From Nitrospirota bacterium (GTDB lineage: Bacteria > Nitrospirota > 9FT-COMBO-42-15 > HDB-SIOI813): 64,000 nt of DNA. Position 1 is the stretch's first letter. The number at the start of each line of letters is the position of its first letter. The position numbers and the translations under genes were made by a program. Of this stretch, positions 59,667-64,000 are shown one piece after another. The notes below the pieces were generated by a model. The model worked only from the letters and a program-made list of their open reading frames with translations. It was not told the DNA's origin and searched no databases. Location: assembly GCA_020846775.1 (NCBI GenBank), contig JADLDG010000023.1:1-64000 (forward strand), given 5' to 3'.

Positions 59667-60415
59667 TATAATATCTCCTTAAATTCACCCGGCTCTGCCC
59701 TGCTATCTTCATTTCTATATACCCTGATAGTCTCTGAACTGCCGGTCTGCATCAATTTAATCAACCTGATCCTTGCCAGTTCCAGAAGCGCAAGGAATGT
59801 AACTACAATGGTCCGCCTCGTACACTCATCTTCAAGGAGTGAAATAAGAGTTACACCATCAGCTGATGCTATATCGAGCTTCTCTATAATAGCAGTCATC
59901 CTTCCACGGACGGTTAATTCATCAGGTTCAATATCGAGTGACCGCTTATCAGGGATTTTAGCAATAACGTCCCTGAATGCCTCCAGGAGTTCAAATAAAC
60001 CTACCTCGACGAATACCTCTTCATCTTCGATTGTCTTATCCGGGGGATTATAGAATATGTCTCTCCACGTATCCTCCCTTTGTCCCAGCTCCTCTGCAAC
60101 TTCTTTAAAGCTCTTATACTCAAGAAGCTTTCTGATAAGTTCGGCCCTTGGATCTTCTGACTCCTCATCCTCCCCTGCCTTTTCTTCCCGGGGCAACAGC
60201 ATCCTTGATTTTATATGGGTAAGAGTGGCAGCCATTAGCAGAAATTCCCCTGCTATCTCTAAATTAAGATCCTGCATAAGATCAATATATTCAAGATATT
60301 GCTGAGTAACAAGAGAGATAGGAATATCATAAATATTGACCTCATTTTTCTTAATCAGATGCAAAAGAAGGTCAAGCGGTCCTTCAAATACCTCAAGTTT
60401 TACCTCATAAGACAT
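59666..60415 (-). CDS. scpA: Segregation and condensation protein A
   Basis: 249 residues. Kleisin N-terminus VKLEVFEGPLDLLLHLIKKN and C-terminal winged-helix VVTFLALLELARIRLIKLMQ. Bridges SMC heads. First gene of the scpA-scpB-cytochrome operon, with AAAGGAG ahead of the ATG. Confidence 0.96.
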   Translation of the reverse strand: MSYEVKLEVFEGPLDLLLHLIKKNEVNIYDIPISLVTQQYLEYIDLMQDLNLEIAGEFLLMAATLTHIKSRMLLPREEKAGEDEESEDPRAELIRKLLEYKSFKEVAEELGQREDTWRDIFYNPPDKTIEDEEVFVEVGLFELLEAFRDVIAKIPDKRSLDIEPDELTVRGRMTAIIEKLDIASADGVTLISLLEDECTRRTIVVTFLALLELARIRLIKLMQTGSSETIRVYRNEDSRAEPGEFKEIL

Positions 60416-60544
60416 TTATGACTCCTTTCAATCCTGAATCAAGAATTCACAAGCTTAAAATACATTTGATCACATACTTTTCTATTGACCTTCCATGACC
60501 CTGCAAGATCTCTGTTCTGACCCCTGTAAACCTTTATGCGCAAT

Positions 60545-60572
60545 AGTATATCATTTTCCATCTCCATGCCAA
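60545..60572 (-). promoter_or_regulatory. Candidate promoter of scpA-scpB
   Basis: Read on the - strand: TTGGCA (60572-60567), 16 bases, extended -10 TG-A-TATACT (TATACT at 60550-60545). The leader to the scpA ATG would be about 120 bases. The remaining 221-base gap shows no other gene. Confidence 0.55.
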
Positions 60573-60636
60573 TAATATAATCATAATGTCATCATATCCC
60601 ATTATGCAGTACTGATTATTAAATATAGGGACAACA

Positions 60637-61830
60637 TTACAGTTTCTTTTTAAAAAGAACAAAGACCCTTTCCATGATTCGCTCTTTTAGCGGCCTTCTA
60701 CCCCACTCATCTTCCAATATCTCAACTGAACTTTCCATGTCTTCTTCAAATACACATATCATTCTGCTGCCAAATTCTTCATCCAGAATCCCCACGTTTC
60801 CTTCATCATTTCTCCGCAGCGACAGAAAATCGAGGTTTGCAGAACCTACAATGCTCCAGCATCCATCAAATACATAACTCTTTGCATGCAGCATTTCACC
60901 CTTATAATTATATATCCGGATACCCCTCTTCAAGAGCCAGCTGAAAAAGTACCGCCCCGCATAGTGGGCAGGCGGAATATCACTCTTGCCTGACAGGAGT
61001 AACTTCACTGATACTCCCCGGCTGACAGCCTTCTCCAAAGTGTAGAGCAATCTCAATGTTGGGATGAAATATGCAGTGGTTATAAGTATATTATCCTTTG
61101 CGTGGTTAATACTGTAATAGAGAAGTTTGCGGAACCTTCTTCTACCCTTAGCTGATGAGGCAAATATCGGGATGGCGGAAAGTCCACTGCTCTTATTAGT
61201 ATCGTTATACTGATATTGTGAATTCGTGTCTGTCTGTGATGCAGGTAATGGGGGAGGAAGTAATATGGGGCTTCCTCCCAATTTCTCCCATGTCCGCTTG
61301 AATGTCTTGAATAATTCGGATACAACAGGACCGTCAAGAATAATACCTGTATCTCTCCATCCCTTTCGCTTAAGCCTGAGATGAAATCCCCTGTACTCAT
61401 TCCCTATATTAAATCCACCTGTAACCGCTTTTATCCCATCAATAATTATTAACTTTCTGTGATCTCTGCGGGTGTAATGAAATGGTGATGTCCATAAAAA
61501 CGGCCTGGAAGCCCTGATCTGCACACCTGCACGAGCCAGGTCTCTCCAGAAGCTTTTAGGTGTCCACCATGATCCAAAATGATCAAAGAGGATAAAGACA
61601 TCTACACCTTCCCCTGCCTTTTTTTTAAGAATATCGGCTAATTCAATCCCTGTCTCGTCATTTCGGAAGATGTAGAATTGGAGTGCTATGAGAGTCTGTG
61701 CCTGGTCAATACTGCTGAAGATAGCATTGAAGGATTCCTTACCTTTGTACAAGAGGTTAACAGTATTGCCATCCGCAAATGTTCCCCCATAAATCCCTTC
61801 TATGGATGACTTGTCAAAGGTTAACCCCAT
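60637..61830 (-). CDS. cls: Cardiolipin synthase / phospholipase D-type enzyme
   Basis: 397 residues with two HKD motifs: DHRKLIIIDGIKAVTGGFNI (about 140-160) and LHAKSYVFDGCWSIVGSANL (about 315-335). Unlike ClsA it has no N-terminal membrane helices, so it is closer to ClsB/YbhO types or a soluble PLD-family transferase. Likely condenses phosphatidylglycerol to cardiolipin. AAACGATGGGG-type start near 61830. Downstream of the tyrosine-rich lipoprotein, 30 bases apart. Confidence 0.88.
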   Translation of the reverse strand: MGLTFDKSSIEGIYGGTFADGNTVNLLYKGKESFNAIFSSIDQAQTLIALQFYIFRNDETGIELADILKKKAGEGVDVFILFDHFGSWWTPKSFWRDLARAGVQIRASRPFLWTSPFHYTRRDHRKLIIIDGIKAVTGGFNIGNEYRGFHLRLKRKGWRDTGIILDGPVVSELFKTFKRTWEKLGGSPILLPPPLPASQTDTNSQYQYNDTNKSSGLSAIPIFASSAKGRRRFRKLLYYSINHAKDNILITTAYFIPTLRLLYTLEKAVSRGVSVKLLLSGKSDIPPAHYAGRYFFSWLLKRGIRIYNYKGEMLHAKSYVFDGCWSIVGSANLDFLSLRRNDEGNVGILDEEFGSRMICVFEEDMESSVEILEDEWGRRPLKERIMERVFVLFKKKL

Positions 61831-61860
61831 CGTTTAAATAATGGAGAAATGCTGAGTTCT

Positions 61861-62616
61861 TCAGAATTCCCGCTTTTTCTTTTCTCTTGGTTGCCTTGAT
61901 GGTTCTGAGGGTGGAACATTAAACCGCCTCTTACCGGGTTCGGCAGGGCTATAATAATAGTAGTGACGGTGAGGTGTATAGGAATAGGAGTAGTAAAAAT
62001 AGGAATCATAGGGATAGTAGTTGTAAGGATAATAATATGGGTACCAATAACGTCTCGGGTAGACCGGTGCATAATAATAGACCGGCATATCCAATCTCAG
62101 ATCTTCATATTTTTCCATATCTTCCACTTGCAGATACCGTATTGTCCTTAAACCTGCCTTATCATCATAAATCAAACGGCTGGGCCTGTCTGTTTCTATA
62201 GTAGTAGACTTTATGTCGAAGACAGCGTATCCGGCAACAGTGTCATAAGGGTCTGCCTCCTGTGCCTTCAGGGGTTCCGGTGTTTCATCAGTCAGACTGC
62301 TTACAGGGATCGTTTCTCCATTTTCTGTGACTAAGGAGAGATACACCGGATCAATCCGGAGACTGACGGATGAGTTATTGCGAAGCCAGATATAATAAAC
62401 TTCAGGGATATTATCCCCCTTTTCTTCAATCTGCAGCACATCCCAGTATGCGATAGAATATGCCATACTGATCCTGCCATCTCCGGGGAAAGATGCCCTG
62501 TGTTCATAAATCATGTCATTTCGTTCACTGTAGACGCCAATGCGTTCATAACCACCGGTAGTTGCACATCCGCTGAGAATGGCCAGGAAAACGAATGAAA
62601 TGATTGTTAATACCAT
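61861..62616 (-). CDS. Lipoprotein with tyrosine-rich C-terminal region, function unknown
   Basis: 251 residues. Signal peptide with lipobox LSGC, Cys17. The middle (30-180) looks like a beta-rich domain (VYYIWLRNNSSVSLRIDPVY). Residues about 185-232 are extremely tyrosine-rich (YYYAPVYPRRYWYPYYYPYN and onward), then a basic tail. Not recognised as a family. Its start overlaps the end of the outer-membrane protein by ten bases, so they are likely made together and may interact at the outer membrane. Confidence 0.8.
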   Translation of the reverse strand: MVLTIISFVFLAILSGCATTGGYERIGVYSERNDMIYEHRASFPGDGRISMAYSIAYWDVLQIEEKGDNIPEVYYIWLRNNSSVSLRIDPVYLSLVTENGETIPVSSLTDETPEPLKAQEADPYDTVAGYAVFDIKSTTIETDRPSRLIYDDKAGLRTIRYLQVEDMEKYEDLRLDMPVYYYAPVYPRRYWYPYYYPYNYYPYDSYFYYSYSYTPHRHYYYYSPAEPGKRRFNVPPSEPSRQPREKKKREF

Positions 62617-63377
62617 ATCTTGATGCCTATCTTGAGTGAGGCCTGGTCAATCAATATAGCCTCTGCATTGAAGGCAAAATTCTCTCTCTCGTCAAAATAG
62701 ATATTGGTGCCTATTACGAGTCCCAGATTGCTGTCCTCCTTAAGAGACAGCCTGCCTACACTTGGATGATCAATCGTGTCTCGTGAGTCAATCCATGAAA
62801 ATCTTGCTCCTATGAACGGTTCCCAGAAGCTGGTCCTCCAAATACCTATGCCGTCAAGGGCGTACTCCCGCCACAGAATAGTCTCCTTAACATAAACCTG
62901 TTGAGATTGAATAACCGGCAAAACATGATCTGATGTCTCAAAGAACAGGGAGTCTGCCCGTGCAACAACCTTAAATCTATCCGGTCCCGGGTAATCATAA
63001 AGCGTCAATGAGGTGCCAATACCATAGGCCAGGCCGAAATCACCCCTGTAGTCATTGAATTGGTCAATCGTAAGATTTGCCATCCCGCCCTGTATATAGA
63101 ACTCAACGGGACGCCAGGGCCTTGTTGCAAGCTTAACCATGACCCTGGTGGACTCAGTATCGCCCTCAAATTTATCTCCCTGATTTATCTCTTCAACCAC
63201 AGTTCGTGAGGAAGTCTGAGTGTAAAGATTAAGCTCCCAAAAGCCCTTTATATTCCTGGCTGGAGAGCGGCCAGGGTATAAATCCTCAGCGTAAACAGGG
63301 GTTAAATGAAACACGAACGACAGAGACGAATAGCATATTAGCAACAAAATCAATTTTCTAAGTATTAACTTATTCAT
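62607..63377 (-). CDS. Predicted outer-membrane beta-barrel protein
   Basis: 256 residues. Signal peptide to about residue 30 (LTPVYAED). The rest alternates hydrophobic and polar residues in short strands and ends with a terminal aromatic (SLKIGIKIWY), the usual C-terminal OMP signature. Strands such as VEFYIQGGMANLTI and FEPFIGARFSWI-like segments support an 8-12-stranded barrel. No family named. Paired with the lipoprotein. Confidence 0.75.
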   Translation of the reverse strand: MNKLILRKLILLLICYSSLSFVFHLTPVYAEDLYPGRSPARNIKGFWELNLYTQTSSRTVVEEINQGDKFEGDTESTRVMVKLATRPWRPVEFYIQGGMANLTIDQFNDYRGDFGLAYGIGTSLTLYDYPGPDRFKVVARADSLFFETSDHVLPVIQSQQVYVKETILWREYALDGIGIWRTSFWEPFIGARFSWIDSRDTIDHPSVGRLSLKEDSNLGLVIGTNIYFDERENFAFNAEAILIDQASLKIGIKIWY

Positions 63378-63414
63378 ATTATTACTTTATCTCACTTTAG
63401 CATGATATTGCAAG

Positions 63415-63576
63415 TTAATCCACCTCTTCAAACTCATCTTTGCCAGCGCCGCATTCAGGACAGGTCCAGTCATCAGGGATGTCATCGAACTCAGTTCCCG
63501 GTGCAACGTCATTATCCGGATCACCAATAGACGGGTCGTAAACATATCCGCACACAATACAGACGTATTTTTTCAT
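63415..63576 (-). CDS. Rubredoxin
   Basis: 53 residues. [20 protein letters not shown] and [17 protein letters not shown] give the two CxxC pairs of an Fe(SCys)4 rubredoxin (Cys6, Cys9, Cys39, Cys42). AAGGGGG precedes the ATG, 15 bases after the flavodiiron gene. It is the electron donor for that protein. Confidence 0.97.
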   Translation of the reverse strand: MKKYVCIVCGYVYDPSIGDPDNDVAPGTEFDDIPDDWTCPECGAGKDEFEEVD

Positions 63577-63591
63577 TATAACAAAACCCCC

Positions 63592-64000
63592 TTAAAGTAA
63601 GTCGTTATCCTTATGCCTGTTATGAATAGACGCAGCCAGATTATCAAGGGCCCTAAAGTCATCATCCCTCGGTTTACCCTTGACAATAACAGGCTCCAGC
63701 ATCTCGACCTTCAGATTGGTCATGACCCCCGACAACTGCTCTACCATCTTTCCGCCCCAGCCGTAGGATCCTATAATAGAGGCGAACTTTAACTTGGGCC
63801 TCAGTGCATTGGTCATGAATGCCGCAGATAAGGCAAGCGGGTGTGCACCGGACAGGATGGTCGATGAACCTATGACGATTGTAGCCGCATCAACCAGTGA
63901 CATGGCCATCTTCCCTGTGTCAGCGACTGTGAGGTTGTAAAGCTCCACATTCACCCCCAGTTCGATGAGCGTCTCTGTCAGATAATGCACCATCAGCTGT
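63592..64000 (-). CDS. Flavodiiron protein (rubredoxin:oxygen/NO reductase), C-terminal flavodoxin domain, partial
   Basis: Only the C-terminal part is in the window; the reading frame is open to the right edge (about 135 residues visible). FMN-domain motifs GSSTILSGAHPLALSAAFM, IGSYGWGGKMVEQLSG and VMTNLKVEMLEPVIVKG match FprA/ROO. The enzyme reduces oxygen or nitric oxide to protect anaerobes. The iron-binding beta-lactamase-like half should lie beyond the edge. Confidence 0.88.
   Translation of the reverse strand, partial: QLMVHYLTETLIELGVNVELYNLTVADTGKMAMSLVDAATIVIGSSTILSGAHPLALSAAFMTNALRPKLKFASIIGSYGWGGKMVEQLSGVMTNLKVEMLEPVIVKGKPRDDDFRALDNLAASIHNRHKDNDLL

Overview
The window reads as about 64 kb of core chromosome from a Gram-negative bacterium of moderate G+C. 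Outer-membrane genes (Kdo and heptose precursor synthesis, a TolC-type channel, a beta-barrel protein, lipoproteins) show a diderm cell. A flavodiiron protein with rubredoxin and a tiny diheme cytochrome suggest anaerobic or microaerobic life. The gene set and neighbourhoods (long S10-spc-alpha cluster, HisZ, delta-proteobacteria-like pilins beside a PilG/H/I-like ABC module, a CFI-box C-terminal signal, C+ zinc forms of S4, S14, L32, L36 and adenylate kinase) resemble Nitrospirota or a neighbouring lineage such as NC10 or Desulfobacterota. That placement is inference; no rRNA gene is present.

Region 1 (1-17716, + strand) is the tuf end, the fused S10/spc/alpha ribosomal operons with secY, adk, map, infA and rpoA, then groES-groEL, closed by a clear intrinsic terminator. 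Two breaks in the ribosomal string (after rpsS and after rpsN) carry a short dispersed repeat that recurs near 38.9 kb. Region 2 (17787-34670, +) holds a large TPR protein, a secreted HExxH metallopeptidase with a C-terminal sorting signal, the yceD-rpmF-plsX-fabHDG-acpP-fabF-rnc lipid cluster behind a consensus sigma-70 promoter, a class V aminotransferase with serA, hisZ and dnaB. Region 3 (34719-40691, +) is a surface/pilus block: a TPR lipoprotein, two type IV pilins separated by a terminator, and a TPR-like membrane protein plus ABC ATPase and permease that look like Myxococcus pilG-pilH-pilI.

Region 4 (40684-64000) is almost entirely on the - strand. It contains fmdB, an aspartate-type aminotransferase, coaD and rsmD; a tolC-tetR operon with a perfect palindromic operator; and a long run transcribed lepA-lepB-hldA-kdsB-pyrG-kdsA-kdsD-kdsC-pgsA-plsY, which joins translation/secretion housekeeping to CMP-Kdo and heptose supply and to phospholipid synthesis. 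The run ends in two unusual fusion proteins: PlsY joined to a membrane TPR/zinc-ribbon protein, and a DUF4388 (PATAN-type) domain joined to a membrane-anchored GspG-like domain. Further along are scpA-scpB with a diheme mini-cytochrome, a phospholipase-D-type cardiolipin synthase, an outer-membrane protein with a tyrosine-rich lipoprotein, and rubredoxin with a partial flavodiiron protein.

The best leads for new biology are the PlsY-TPR and DUF4388/GspG-like fusions, the PilGHI-like pilin locus with its structured leader, the dispersed AAGAAGCAATGAG repeat inside ribosomal operons, and a MITE-like inverted repeat that supplies the stop codon of hldA. No CRISPR array, prophage, transposase, tRNA or rRNA was recognised.
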